Below the pieces are notes generated by a model that searched no databases, had not been told where the DNA came from, and worked only from the letters and a program-made list of their open reading frames with translations. 64,000 nucleotides of DNA from Fluviicola sp. XM-24bin1 (lineage in GTDB: Bacteria; Bacteroidota; Bacteroidia; Flavobacteriales_D; Crocinitomicaceae): the NCBI GenBank assembly GCA_003149635.1, contig QCWI01000010.1:116003-180002 (forward strand), read 5' to 3'. How positions within the stretch are numbered: position 1 is the stretch's first letter; each line of letters opens with the position of its first letter. Both the position numbers and the translations under genes were made by a program. Below, in pieces: positions 1 through 9,888 of this stretch.

Positions 1-585
1 TTATTCAGCACTAATTGGCGTTTCTACCGCTACTTCTTCCAAGAAATTTTCAAGAATCTCCATCCCTTTTGGCGTCAATATCGATTCCGGATGAAATTGC
101 ACTCCATAACAACGTAACGACTTGTTTTCCAACGCCATCACCGTTCCATTTTTAGACTCAGCAGTTATCGTATAATCACCTTCCTTCGATACGGCCCAGC
201 TGTGATACAGTCCCACTTCGAATTCTGAATCATCCTGAGAGAATAGCACTCCCCTTTTCGTTATAATCGATTCTTGAACCCCATGTTTTACCACTTGCTG
301 ATTGTAAAGCGTCCCACCAAGTTGCACTGCCAATGCTTGCATTCCGAGACACACACCTAGAATGGGAATTTCACCCAAGAACTCGGCTACAAAAACCTTC
401 AAATCTCCCGATTCTTCTGGCAATCCCGGCCCGGGAGACAAAACTACTGCATCGTATTTATTAGCTACGCCAATGGGTATTGCAGTATTATAACAGACAT
501 CTACTGAGCAATCATGCGATTCCAGATAGTGCACCAAATTATAGGTGAATGAATCAAAATTATCAACCAGCAGAATGCGTTTCAA
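1..585 (-). CDS. Glutamine amidotransferase subunit of anthranilate / aminodeoxychorismate synthase
   Basis: Class I glutamine amidotransferase of the TrpG/PabA family, which releases ammonia from glutamine for the chorismate-using partner in tryptophan or folate synthesis. With the TTG start at 585 the protein has 194 residues, the usual family length. It opens with the DNFDSFTYN motif and shows the nucleophile Cys79 in GVCLGMQ and the His165/Glu167 pair in FHPES. The frame is open further upstream, but an ATG start there would run into the divergent RidA gene. No large chorismate-binding subunit is in the window, so TrpG and PabA cannot be told apart. The stop codon lies at the very first bases. 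Confidence 0.9.
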   Translation of the reverse strand: MKRILLVDNFDSFTYNLVHYLESHDCSVDVCYNTAIPIGVANKYDAVVLSPGPGLPEESGDLKVFVAEFLGEIPILGVCLGMQALAVQLGGTLYNQQVVKHGVQESIITKRGVLFSQDDSEFEVGLYHSWAVSKEGDYTITAESKNGTVMALENKSLRCYGVQFHPESILTPKGMEILENFLEEVAVETPISAE

Positions 586-626
586 TTGTCCGTTTTTTTG
601 GTAAACTTGTACAAAAATAAGGAAAG

Positions 627-1004
627 ATGAAAAAGGCTTTGCAAATACCTGGAGCACCGGCTCCAATCGGCCCATATAGCCAAGCAATCCTCAAAAACGA
701 TACACTGTACGTTTCTGGTCAAATCCCGATGGATCCAATGACCGGAAAAATCATTGAAAATGATGTAGCAGCAGCTACGCGTCAGGTAATGCAAAATATT
801 GAAGCCTTGCTTTCAGAGGCAGACATGACTTTCGAAAACGTTGTGAAATGCTCCATTTTCTTGAAAGATTTGAACGATTTTGAGACCGTTAATGCAATTT
901 ACGCCGAGTTTCTCCGTTCTGAACCACCGGCAAGAGAAACGGTTCAGGTAGCACGATTACCGAAAGATGTTTCCGTAGAAATCTCTTGTATTGCTATCCG
1001 CTAA
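627..1004 (+). CDS. ridA: RidA family reactive enamine/imine deaminase
   Basis: Small cytosolic enzyme that hydrolyses reactive 2-aminoacrylate-type enamines made by PLP enzymes. At 125 residues it has the standard length. Visible family signatures are GPYSQA near residues 15-20, VSGQIP near 29-34, the substrate-carboxylate-binding Arg103 in PPARETVQV and Glu118 in the C-terminal VEISCIA motif. It is divergent from the amidotransferase gene with about 40 bp between the starts. The next gene begins at or just before its stop codon, so the two are probably co-transcribed, though no functional link is obvious. Confidence 0.93.
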   Translation: MKKALQIPGAPAPIGPYSQAILKNDTLYVSGQIPMDPMTGKIIENDVAAATRQVMQNIEALLSEADMTFENVVKCSIFLKDLNDFETVNAIYAEFLRSEPPARETVQVARLPKDVSVEISCIAIR

Positions 1005-1006
1005 AT

Positions 1007-2926
1007 TTGTCGAAAAACACTGCTACATATCAACTCACAGTTATAGTCGTTAATTACAACGTCGAATACTTTCTGGATCAATGTTTACAATCGGTTGAGA
1101 AAGCCTCGAAAGACCTTAAAATTGAGACAATTGTTGTTGACAATGCATCTATGGATGGTTCCGTGGAGATGCTAGAGACAAAATACAGTCATCTCCACCT
1201 CATTCTCAACAAAGACAATGTTGGATTTTCAAAAGCGAATAATCAAGGAATTGACATCGCAAAAGGAAAGTATGTTCTTTTATTGAATCCTGATACCGTA
1301 GTCGAGGAAACAAGCTTCCAAAAAGTCATCGATTATATGGAGGCACATCCCGACACAGGAGGATTAGGCGTTCGCATGATCGACGGACGAGGAAACTTTC
1401 TTCCTGAATCCAAACGCGGTCTACCTCGCCCGATGGTGGCATTTTACAAGATTTTTGGGCTTTCTAGAATTTTCTCAAAATCAAAACGCTTTGGACAATA
1501 TCATTTAGGGCATCTGTCGGAATTTGAAACAGCTGAGATCGATGTACTCAGTGGAGCCTTCATGCTCATGCGCAAAGAAGCATTGGACAAACTTGGAAAT
1601 CTGGACGAAGCCTTCTTCATGTACGGTGAAGACATTGACCTTTCCTACAGAATTCAAAAAGGAGGGTACAAAAACATCTACTTCCCAGAAACTACCATCA
1701 TACATTATAAAGGTGAAAGCACGAAGAAGAGTTCTGTAAATTACGTCTTCGTATTCTATCGCGCGATGGTCATTTTTGCGAAGAAACATTTTTCAGGAAA
1801 TAATGCTTGGTTGTTCTCTTTCCTGATCAACATGGCAATTTACTTCAGAGCATCGCTCGCGATCATCACACGCCTTATTCGAACCCTTTTCCTCCCTGTT
1901 TTTGATTTGATCTGCATTATTCTTGGATTGTTCGCATTGACGAATTACTGGAGCATGTCGAATATTGAATTCCCTGAGGAATTGATCCAATATTCCATCC
2001 CGGCGTACGGATTGACCTGGGTAGCTGTGGTTTATTTCAATGGCGGCTACGACAGACCGATCAAATTGTTCAAATTTTTGAAAGGAACCATTTTAGGAAC
2101 ACTGCCAATTCTCGTCGCCTATGCCATTTTACCGAAAACACTACAGTTTTCACGACTTTTCATCTTCATTGGTGCCATTTGGGTACTCACTTATTATTTA
2201 ATTTCTCGGGTTTACTTCCATTTCGCTTTCCCTAAGAAATTCCGATTGCGAAGCAAGGAGAAAAAGAACTTCACAATTTACAGTGGTAAGGATGAATTTG
2301 AGCGCATTTCTCAATTACTGAAGCAAACTCAGACGAATATTGGTGAAGTTTCTCATGTTTCATCCAAAGACGAGTTAGACGAAATCAAAAACGACATCGA
2401 CGAACTCATTTTTTCATCCAGAGACATTTCAAATTCTGAGATTATTACCTTAATGTCGGAATTGAAGTCCAACTCACTGGATTTCAAAATTGCTCCAGAA
2501 ACAAATGATCTGTTAATTGGAAGTAATTCCATCGATACGGCTGGTGATCTCTACATTCTTAATTTGAACGCGCTAATTAGTAACGAAAACAAGCGGAAAA
2601 AGCGACTTTTCGATTTAATGGCGTCCACCTGCATGATGCTGAGTTTACCCGTGTCGATCCTATTCTACCAGAACAAATCCACCTTCGTTCGAAACGTATT
2701 CTCCGTATTACTTGGAAAGAAATCGTTCATTGGATTTTCCGAAGCACTTTCACTTAAAGACGTCCGCTTGCCTCGCATCAAAAAAGGCATTCTTACACCC
2801 GACGACGGCTTTGAATTTCAGGATGAGGGAATTACGGAAAAACTCAACCTTCTTTATGCCCGCGATTACTCCATGCGCAAAGACTTCTCCATCGTATGGA
2901 AGGCATGGCGCAAATTAGATCGCTAA
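1007..2926 (+). CDS. Membrane-associated family 2 glycosyltransferase
   Basis: The N-terminal ~240 residues form a GT-A glycosyltransferase family 2 domain of the rhamnosyltransferase-like type: VIVVNYN start, VDNASMDGS, GFSKANNQG, LLNPDT (metal-binding acidic motif) and a FMYGEDIDLSYR motif near residue 210. Hydrophobic segments follow at roughly 275-410 and again near 540-560, so the protein is anchored in the inner membrane and probably adds sugars to a lipid-linked glycan. A TTG start at 1007, just after the RidA stop, fits the family better than the ATG at 986, which overlaps RidA by 19 bp. The C-terminal ~230 residues are not recognised. Acceptor and sugar are unknown. Confidence 0.85.
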   Translation: MSKNTATYQLTVIVVNYNVEYFLDQCLQSVEKASKDLKIETIVVDNASMDGSVEMLETKYSHLHLILNKDNVGFSKANNQGIDIAKGKYVLLLNPDTVVEETSFQKVIDYMEAHPDTGGLGVRMIDGRGNFLPESKRGLPRPMVAFYKIFGLSRIFSKSKRFGQYHLGHLSEFETAEIDVLSGAFMLMRKEALDKLGNLDEAFFMYGEDIDLSYRIQKGGYKNIYFPETTIIHYKGESTKKSSVNYVFVFYRAMVIFAKKHFSGNNAWLFSFLINMAIYFRASLAIITRLIRTLFLPVFDLICIILGLFALTNYWSMSNIEFPEELIQYSIPAYGLTWVAVVYFNGGYDRPIKLFKFLKGTILGTLPILVAYAILPKTLQFSRLFIFIGAIWVLTYYLISRVYFHFAFPKKFRLRSKEKKNFTIYSGKDEFERISQLLKQTQTNIGEVSHVSSKDELDEIKNDIDELIFSSRDISNSEIITLMSELKSNSLDFKIAPETNDLLIGSNSIDTAGDLYILNLNALISNENKRKKRLFDLMASTCMMLSLPVSILFYQNKSTFVRNVFSVLLGKKSFIGFSEALSLKDVRLPRIKKGILTPDDGFEFQDEGITEKLNLLYARDYSMRKDFSIVWKAWRKLDR

Positions 2927-2940
2927 AAGACCTTTCAGGC

Positions 2941-2971
2941 ATTGACTAAAAAGAAATTTCGGTTATTTTTG
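2941..2971 (+). promoter_or_regulatory. Bacteroidota-type promoter before the E2 gene
   Basis: ATTG at 2941-2944, 19 bp of spacing, then TATTTTTG at 2964-2971, matching the Bacteroidota sigma-ABfr consensus (TTTG, 17-23 bp, TAnnTTTG). It lies about 30 bp before the E2 ATG at 3002 and supports that start over the upstream in-frame one at 2942. Confidence 0.6.
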
Positions 2972-3001
2972 TACTCAGAAATTTCAACATTACTAGAATT
3001 T

Positions 3002-4384
3002 ATGGCGCAAATTGAAATCCGCCTTCCTAAAATGGGAGAAAGTGTTACCGAAGCGACGATCACGAATTGGTTAAAAGAAGTTGGTGATACCATCGAAATG
3101 GACGAACCTCTTGTGGAGGTTGCAACAGACAAGGTGGACAATGAACTTCCTTCTGAAGCGGAAGGAGTTTTGGTGAAGAAACTTTTCGAAAAGGACGAAG
3201 TTGCGCAAGTTGGTGATGTAATCGCCGTAATCTCTACAGATGGTGATGCACCAGCTGATGATTCCAGCGCACCTGCGGCAGCGGTAGAACAAACAGAAGC
3301 ATCTGCTCCAGCAGTAGTTGCCGAGTCGATTACTGCAGAAGTAGCAACAATGACAGCGACTGTGAACGGGAACGGAAATGGTGTTGTAGCGAAAAACGGC
3401 CCAAGTGGTAAATTCTACTCTCCATTGGTACGAAGCATTGCTGAAAAAGAAGGTGTTTCAATGTCTGAATTAGAAACTATCGCTGGTTCAGGACAAAATG
3501 GACGTGTAACTAAGAAAGATATTTTAGGATACATTGGTGGTGATCGTTCTGCAGCTACAGTTGCAGCTCCGACTCCAAGCGCTCCGGCAGCAGCGCCAAA
3601 AACAGCACCAGCGCCAGCAGCGGCTGGAGGTGGATTCCTTTCCAATATCAAAGAGCCTGTGGTTACTGCTGGGCCAGACGATGAAATCATGGAAATGGAT
3701 CGTATGCGTAAGTTGATCGCCGATCACATGGTGATGTCAACGCATGTATCTCCGCACGTAACAAGCTACGTAGAGGCAGATGTAACGAACATCTTCAACT
3801 GGAGAAAGAAAGTAAAGAAAGAGTTCATGGATCGCGAAGGAGAAAACATCACCTTCACACCGATCTTCATGGAGGCTGTTGTAAAAGCAATTAAAGACTT
3901 CCCAATGATCAACGTATCAGTTTCGGGAGATCAAATAATCAAACGTAAGCACATCAACATCGGTATGGCAACTGCATTGCCTTCTGGAAACTTAATCGTG
4001 CCAGTAATCAAAGATGCAGATCGTTTGAATCTTACAGGATTGACAAAAGCTGTTAACGAGATGGCAAATAACGCACGTAATAACAGCTTGAAGCCAGAAG
4101 ACATCCAAGGTGGAACTTACACTGTTACCAACGTTGGAACTTTTGGAAACGTAATGGGAACTCCAATTATCAACCAGCCGCAAGTAGCGATCTTGGCATT
4201 AGGTGCCATCAGAAAAGTTCCAGCGGTTATTGAAACTCCGGATGGAGACTTCATTGGAATTCGTCACAAAATGTTCTTGTCGCATTCATACGACCACCGA
4301 GTGGTAGATGGTGCTCTCGGAGGACAATTTGTGCGTCGTGTTGCTGATTACTTAGAGCAATTCGACCCTGAGCGTGAACTATAA
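3002..4384 (+). CDS. 2-oxo acid dehydrogenase E2 component (dihydrolipoyl acyltransferase)
   Basis: Core subunit of a 2-oxo acid dehydrogenase complex, moving an acyl group from its lipoyl arm to CoA. The 460-residue protein shows an N-terminal lipoyl domain with the lipoylated Lys44 in TDKV, an Ala/Pro-rich linker, a peripheral-subunit-binding domain near 140-180, a second Ala/Pro linker and the catalytic domain ending in HRVVDG (His432, Asp436). The ATG at 3002 starts directly at the lipoyl domain and follows a consensus promoter. The sequence reads like a branched-chain type E2, but E1 and E3 are not nearby, so the substrate is not settled. Confidence 0.92.
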   Translation: MAQIEIRLPKMGESVTEATITNWLKEVGDTIEMDEPLVEVATDKVDNELPSEAEGVLVKKLFEKDEVAQVGDVIAVISTDGDAPADDSSAPAAAVEQTEASAPAVVAESITAEVATMTATVNGNGNGVVAKNGPSGKFYSPLVRSIAEKEGVSMSELETIAGSGQNGRVTKKDILGYIGGDRSAATVAAPTPSAPAAAPKTAPAPAAAGGGFLSNIKEPVVTAGPDDEIMEMDRMRKLIADHMVMSTHVSPHVTSYVEADVTNIFNWRKKVKKEFMDREGENITFTPIFMEAVVKAIKDFPMINVSVSGDQIIKRKHINIGMATALPSGNLIVPVIKDADRLNLTGLTKAVNEMANNARNNSLKPEDIQGGTYTVTNVGTFGNVMGTPIINQPQVAILALGAIRKVPAVIETPDGDFIGIRHKMFLSHSYDHRVVDGALGGQFVRRVADYLEQFDPEREL

Positions 4385-4401
4385 ACACTAACAACTCACT
4401 A

Positions 4402-6708
4402 ATGAAAAAGCTACTCCTACTGCTTTTAATCGTACCTATGAGCACTTTTGCTCAAATGACTGATGCGCAGGTCAAAGCATTGGCAGAAACAGGTACTGAA
4501 GATGAATTGGTGCTTCGTAGCTCCGAAATGATTCAGAACAACTTCTTGTATCATGCCGGAATTTTGGTGGATCGCCTGTTGGAGATCAAACCGCAGAGCG
4601 CGAACTACAATTACCGTAAAGGTTTTATCGTGTACACAGCAGATACGGATTATCCAACTGCGATCAATCACTTCCAAAAAGCGGTAATTGAAGTAAAGAA
4701 GAACTACGATCCATACACCGTGAAGGAAACTGGAACGCCATATGACGCGTACTACTACCTAGCGAAGTGCTACCATTTGGATGAGCAGTTGGATCAAGCG
4801 GAGAATTATTACAAATTATTTCTTGAGAATTCAGCCAAGAAATCACGATTGGTAGATCTTACGAATCTTGGATTGGAGCAATTGGTTGTAGCACGTCGCG
4901 AAATGGCAAGCCCACGTAGCGCTATCGTGAAAAACGTTGGAGACGCTGTAAATGGCCCTGAGGCAGACTACGCTCCAGTAATTTCATTGGATGGTAACTC
5001 TTTGTATTTCACGTCACGACGCCAGTGGGAAGGTGTTCCGGATGGAAAGTTTAGAGATCCAATGTTGTACGACCTTCCAGAAGACATCTTCGTTTCGTTT
5101 GCCGATTTTGATGGCGAGTGGACAGCTCCAACAAAATTGGAGTTCTGTGTAGACTCATTAAACGAAGCAACGATTGGAGTTAGTGCCGATGAGCGCCGAA
5201 TCTTCGTTTACGAGGATCGTTCGGGAGGTGGTGACATCTATTTCTCAGACATTTTGGATAACGGTCGTTTCGATCAAATGGAAAAATTGCGTTACAGCGA
5301 GTTGAACTCAGAATACTGGGAAACGCACTGTACCATGACTCCAGACGGACAGTATTTGTATTTTGCTTCAGATCGTCCAGGTGGATACGGAGGTCGTGAT
5401 ATTTACCGATTGACGCGCTTGCCGAATGGAGAATGGAGTAAGGCTCAAAACATGGGGCCAGAAATCAATACTCCGTACGATGAAGACTCGCCGTTTATCG
5501 CCGTGAATAACAAGACTTTGTACTACGCAAGTAATGGCCCCGAGAGTATGGGAGGATTCGACGTCTTCGTAACGTTCCGCGATGAGGAAAACAACTGGTC
5601 GCAACCAGCGAACATGGGATATCCAATCAATTCGACGGGAGACGACATCTACTACACTACGACAGTAGACGGATTGCGCGGCTACCTCTCCTCTTTCCGT
5701 AAAAATGGATACGGTGAGAAGGACATCTATGAAATTCAGAACGATTACCTTGGGAACCGACCAATTAGTTCACTGCTAGGTCAGTTCGTAATGTTGGACG
5801 GATCTCCGCTACCGAACGATCTTGATGTGAAGGTAAAATGTACGAATTGCGAATTGGAGGCGGACAAGATGTTCCATCCACGTGTGAAAAACGAAGGACG
5901 ATTCTTTGCTCCGTTAAAGCGTTGTAAGGATTACGAACTTGAATTCTACCGAGGAGGAGATTTGGTTGAGACCAAAACGTTCGTAACGCTTTGTAATAAC
6001 GAGAACGAAGAAATTGAAAAGGTGCACTACCTTGACAATTACGTATTGGATGCGACTGTTGCTGATGTGAAAACATTGGAAATTCTTCCAGGATCAAAAG
6101 TGATCATCTATGAAGCAGGAACGAAAAACGAGCTTCACTCCTTTGACACAGACGGACAAGCAAAGTTCCCGAAAGATTTGATCGCTGACAATTTACCGGG
6201 CGATCGTATTGCATGGGACATCCACATTGAAAAAGACGATTACATCGTTCAAACCTTCAAATTGGATACCGTTCTTGGAGTTTGGGGAACATTGAAATTG
6301 GATTACTTATTGAACAAGGTTGAAGTTGGAACTGATATCGGTGCCATTTTCGACTTGAATCCTATTTACTTCGATTTGAACAAATCTGACATTCGTCCTG
6401 ATGCGGCAATTGAGTTGGATAAGATCGTAGAAATCATGAATGAGAACCCAGACATTAAAATCGAATTGGGATCTCACACAGACTGTCGTGCGTCGAAATC
6501 TTACAATACACGTCTATCTTCTAGACGTGCGGTTTCATCGGCTGAATACATCAAGCAAAGAATCTCTGACCCTTCTCGAATTTACGGTAAAGGATATGGT
6601 GAGTCTCAATTGGTGAACGATTGTGGATGTGAAGGCAATGTGGTTTCCGATTGTACAGAAGAAGAGCATCAGGCCAACCGTCGAACTGAATTTAAAATCG
6701 TTAAGTAA
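4402..6708 (+). CDS. PorE-like protein: TPR, PD40 propeller, CRD and OmpA domains
   Basis: Exported 768-residue protein with a signal peptide (cleavage about residue 17, SpI-like with Gln following). Order of parts: TPR-like helices (about 30-165), a WD40-like PD40 beta-propeller (about 185-440, with repeats such as LYFTSRR, LYFASDRPGGYGGRDIY and LYYASNGPESMGGFDVF), a small beta domain resembling a carboxypeptidase regulatory domain (about 455-540), and a C-terminal OmpA-like peptidoglycan-binding domain (SHTDCRA, NRRTEF). This is the architecture of PorE, the peptidoglycan anchor of the type IX secretion system. It is followed by a shorter paralogue, and a third copy lies at 50.8-52.8 kb, so which one serves the T9SS is unknown. 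Confidence 0.85.
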   Translation: MKKLLLLLLIVPMSTFAQMTDAQVKALAETGTEDELVLRSSEMIQNNFLYHAGILVDRLLEIKPQSANYNYRKGFIVYTADTDYPTAINHFQKAVIEVKKNYDPYTVKETGTPYDAYYYLAKCYHLDEQLDQAENYYKLFLENSAKKSRLVDLTNLGLEQLVVARREMASPRSAIVKNVGDAVNGPEADYAPVISLDGNSLYFTSRRQWEGVPDGKFRDPMLYDLPEDIFVSFADFDGEWTAPTKLEFCVDSLNEATIGVSADERRIFVYEDRSGGGDIYFSDILDNGRFDQMEKLRYSELNSEYWETHCTMTPDGQYLYFASDRPGGYGGRDIYRLTRLPNGEWSKAQNMGPEINTPYDEDSPFIAVNNKTLYYASNGPESMGGFDVFVTFRDEENNWSQPANMGYPINSTGDDIYYTTTVDGLRGYLSSFRKNGYGEKDIYEIQNDYLGNRPISSLLGQFVMLDGSPLPNDLDVKVKCTNCELEADKMFHPRVKNEGRFFAPLKRCKDYELEFYRGGDLVETKTFVTLCNNENEEIEKVHYLDNYVLDATVADVKTLEILPGSKVIIYEAGTKNELHSFDTDGQAKFPKDLIADNLPGDRIAWDIHIEKDDYIVQTFKLDTVLGVWGTLKLDYLLNKVEVGTDIGAIFDLNPIYFDLNKSDIRPDAAIELDKIVEIMNENPDIKIELGSHTDCRASKSYNTRLSSRRAVSSAEYIKQRISDPSRIYGKGYGESQLVNDCGCEGNVVSDCTEEEHQANRRTEFKIVK

Positions 6709-6854
6709 ACCAATTTTGCAATTGTCAATCAGGATATTAAAAACTACATGTGGGAAAATACCACTGTAATTTATTTGCGAAAAGATGGCAGATTGCGTAA
6801 CATTATATACCCAACACCGTATCAACCAGAATAATGAAAGTAAAATTACACGTT

Positions 6855-8966
6855 ATGGACTTGAAAAAGGCTGTATTCTCCGCAGTTGCCATACTAGCTA
6901 CTACGATCACATTTGGTCAAAGGCCAGGCGAACCGCTTACTGAACAGGAGGTTCGAGACATTGCGGCAACCGCGAAGGAATCAGAACTTGTAATGCAAAA
7001 CTCCACCCTTATGCAGGATGGATATTTGTATTACTCTGAAATTATTGCGGATCGTCTCTTGGAGTTGAATCCTCAAAATCCAAACTACAATTACCGTAAA
7101 GGGTTCTTGATTTTGGAAATTCGTAAAGATTACGAAGGAGCGATTCCAATGTTCCAAAAGGCTGTGACGGATACAGATCAAAATTTTGACATGTACTCTC
7201 ATCGTGAAACAAGCTCCCCACCGGATGCCTACTTTCACTTGGCGACTTGTTACCACTTAAATGAGGACATTGACAAAGCCATTGAGAACTACAATAAATT
7301 CTTAGAAATTTCTCGTTCAAAATCAGAGTTGCGCCCAGTTACTGAACTTCGTTTGAAGCAGTGTGAGGAAGCGAAACGCCAGATGGCAGCTCCGGTAAAC
7401 GTTACTCTAAAGAACATGGGGCCTTCCATCAACACGAAATACCCAGAATACTCGCCGGTAGTATCGTTGGACGGTTCGGCTTTGTACTTTACAGCACGTA
7501 AGCCTTGGGAAAACGGTGAAACTGAAAACTTCCGTGATTTGGCGACCAACCAATACCCAGAGGATGTTTACGTAAGTTACCTTGATTTCGATTCTTCTTG
7601 GACGACTCCACAGAAATTACAGTTCTGTGATGATGAGCGTAACGAGGCATCAATCTCAATGAGTGGCGATGAGCGTAAAATCTACCTTTACCAAGATACG
7701 GTTGGTAACGGAGACATCTTTACTACAGATTTCTACCATGCTAAATTCAACGAAATTGAGCCGTTGGACATGAAGAAAGTAAACTCGAATGATTGGGAGA
7801 CGCACTGTATGATGTCTCACAATAAGCGTCGTTTCTTCTTTGTATCAGATCGTCCTGGAGGTTTCGGTGGACGTGACATCTACGTGATGGAACGTAAAAA
7901 GAACGGAAAGTGGACAAATCCTAAGAACCTTGGGCCTGGAATCAACACGCCTTACGATGAGGATGCTCCATTTATCGCAATTGATAACAGAACATTATAC
8001 TACGCATCTAACGGCGAGAAGAGTATCGGAGGTTTCGACATCTTTAAAAGTGAGATGCAGGAGGACAGTACTTGGGTAGAAGGATCCAATCTTGGATATC
8101 CATTCAACTCAACAAACGATGATATCTTCTATACCACTACTCTAGACGGACGTCGTGGATACATGACATCTTACCGTAAAGATGGTAAAGGAGAAAAAGA
8201 CATCTACGAGATCTTCAACGATTACCTTGGTGTGAAAGACATCGCTGTATTGAAAGGATTGATTAAAACGGTAGATGATAAGCCAATTCCAGAAGATTTC
8301 GCAATTAACGTGAAATTGGTTTGTTTGAACTGTGATGAGCAAGAAGAACGTCAGGTCTTCCCTCGCCTTCGTGATGGAGTCTTCATGACAGGATTGCAGC
8401 CATGTAAAGATTACCGATTGGAATACACGAACCTTAAGGACAGTGTGACAATGGGAGAAGATGAGTTCTCTACGGAATGTGAGACGAACTATCAAGAAAT
8501 TTACCGTGAATTGTTGCTTGACGTAGATAAGCGTGCAATCATTATGATTGAAGATACACTTGATTTGGATACCGTTGTAACCGGCGGATACCCAGATCTA
8601 GAGTTCATGCACTACTTCGCTTACAACAAGAACAAATTATCTGTGAAGAAAGGAGACTTGAAGAAATTTGTAAAAGATGTAGAAGCTCAATTGGCCAATG
8701 GACGTGAGTCTATTACGATCTCTATCTTCTCATCTGCATCGAATGTACCTACGAAAACGTACGGAACTAACGAGAAGCTTGCGAAGATTCGTGCGGAGAA
8801 CATGAAGTACGATCTAGTCGCCTACTTCGAGCAGTTCGAACAATACAAAGGAAAAGTGAACATTGTAATTGTTACTTCTGAAGTGAAAGGTCCAGAATAC
8901 GCTAAGGATGCCTCTAACAAAGAGAAATACTTCCCTTATCAGTACGTTGGTTTGAAAACTGAATAA
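6855..8966 (+). CDS. PorE-like paralogue with degenerate OmpA domain
   Basis: Tandem paralogue of the preceding gene: signal peptide (start ATG 6855 preferred over ATG 6834 because it gives a compact signal sequence ending TFGQ), TPR-like helices, PD40 propeller with the same FVSDRPGGFGGRDIY and LYYASNGEKSIGGFDIF blades, and a CRD-like domain. The C-terminal ~120 residues sit where the OmpA domain should be and keep its helix/strand pattern, but the peptidoglycan-binding signatures (HTD, NRR) are gone. It is about 65 residues shorter than its neighbour. Probably periplasmic or lipid-side scaffold; it may pair with the neighbour rather than bind the wall itself. Confidence 0.8.
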   Translation: MDLKKAVFSAVAILATTITFGQRPGEPLTEQEVRDIAATAKESELVMQNSTLMQDGYLYYSEIIADRLLELNPQNPNYNYRKGFLILEIRKDYEGAIPMFQKAVTDTDQNFDMYSHRETSSPPDAYFHLATCYHLNEDIDKAIENYNKFLEISRSKSELRPVTELRLKQCEEAKRQMAAPVNVTLKNMGPSINTKYPEYSPVVSLDGSALYFTARKPWENGETENFRDLATNQYPEDVYVSYLDFDSSWTTPQKLQFCDDERNEASISMSGDERKIYLYQDTVGNGDIFTTDFYHAKFNEIEPLDMKKVNSNDWETHCMMSHNKRRFFFVSDRPGGFGGRDIYVMERKKNGKWTNPKNLGPGINTPYDEDAPFIAIDNRTLYYASNGEKSIGGFDIFKSEMQEDSTWVEGSNLGYPFNSTNDDIFYTTTLDGRRGYMTSYRKDGKGEKDIYEIFNDYLGVKDIAVLKGLIKTVDDKPIPEDFAINVKLVCLNCDEQEERQVFPRLRDGVFMTGLQPCKDYRLEYTNLKDSVTMGEDEFSTECETNYQEIYRELLLDVDKRAIIMIEDTLDLDTVVTGGYPDLEFMHYFAYNKNKLSVKKGDLKKFVKDVEAQLANGRESITISIFSSASNVPTKTYGTNEKLAKIRAENMKYDLVAYFEQFEQYKGKVNIVIVTSEVKGPEYAKDASNKEKYFPYQYVGLKTE

Positions 8967-8989
8967 GAAGCATTTCAAACATACTCGAA

Positions 8990-9018
8990 AGTCCCGGTAA
9001 TTTTGCCGGGACTTTTTT
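8990..9018 (+). terminator. Rho-independent terminator
   Basis: Perfect 8-bp stem AGTCCCGG / CCGGGACT with an 8-nt loop followed by a run of Ts, 24 bp after the second PorE-like gene. Confidence 0.9.
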
Positions 9019-9051
9019 GTTCCCCCCCTTCCCTATCCTTATATTTAGCAC

Positions 9052-9888
9052 ATGAATATTAAGCTGCAAAAATCGCTGGCCATTTTCGATCTCGAAGCAA
9101 CAGGTTTGAATGTTACACACGATCGTATTGTACAAATCGCCGTTGTAAAAATTTCGCCGGACGGAACGACTACCAATTTCGACCGTCTTGTGAATCCGGA
9201 AATTCCAATTCCAAAAGAAGTGAGCGAAATTCACGGAATTTATGATGCTGACATTGCCGACGCTCCAACTTTCAAAGAAATAATTCCTGAATTGGAGGCT
9301 TTCCTTGAAGATTGTGATTTTGCGGGCTATAATTCAAACAAGTTCGATTTACCGATGTTGGCAGAAGAACTCCTGCGCGCAGAAAGCACGTTCGATCTCT
9401 CAATACGCAAGCACATCGATGTCCAAAACATCTTCCATAAGATGGAACAACGCACGTTAATTGCAGCATACAAGTTCTATTGTCAGAAGGAATTGAACAA
9501 CGCTCACAATGCGCTAGCTGATGCACAAGCAACGTGGGAAGTTCTAGACGCTCAAATATCGCATTATGACGAACTGAACGGAGATGTATCTTTTTTAGCG
9601 GATTTCTCGCGTCACAATGATATGGATCGTGCTGATTTCGCTGGAAGACTTGCCTATAATAAGAAAGGCGAAGTCGTCTATAACTTTGGAAAACACAAAA
9701 ACAAATCAGTTGAGCAAGTTCACAAGATTGAACCAGGATATTACGGTTGGATGTTGGATGCAGACTTTCCCTTGTACACCAAGCAGATTCTTCGCAAAGA
9801 GATGGAGGAGATCAAACAACGCAATCAGCCTCCACAACAGAGTTACGAAGATAAATTGAGTGCCTTAAAAGATAAATTCAAGAAATGA
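9052..9888 (+). CDS. DEDDh 3'-5' exonuclease (DnaQ-like)
   Basis: Exonuclease of the DNA polymerase III epsilon type. The three motifs are visible: FDLEATG near residue 15 (Exo I, acidic pair), YNSNKFDLPML near 95 (Exo II) and HNALADAQAT near 150 (Exo III, His and Asp). The C-terminal ~80 residues add a conserved piece (YNFGKHKNKSV, GYYGWMLDADFP) found in a number of Bacteroidota stand-alone DnaQ-like proteins and resembling DUF3820. It is therefore probably a repair or RNA/DNA-processing nuclease rather than the replicative proofreading subunit. The last codons overlap the next gene by 4 bp (ATGA), indicating coupled translation. Confidence 0.88.
   Translation: MNIKLQKSLAIFDLEATGLNVTHDRIVQIAVVKISPDGTTTNFDRLVNPEIPIPKEVSEIHGIYDADIADAPTFKEIIPELEAFLEDCDFAGYNSNKFDLPMLAEELLRAESTFDLSIRKHIDVQNIFHKMEQRTLIAAYKFYCQKELNNAHNALADAQATWEVLDAQISHYDELNGDVSFLADFSRHNDMDRADFAGRLAYNKKGEVVYNFGKHKNKSVEQVHKIEPGYYGWMLDADFPLYTKQILRKEMEEIKQRNQPPQQSYEDKLSALKDKFKK

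Noticed and set aside
586..687. ATG-started N-terminal extension of the TrpG/PabA gene
   Set aside because: The extension has no family similarity and overlaps the divergent RidA gene; the TTG at 585 gives the usual length.
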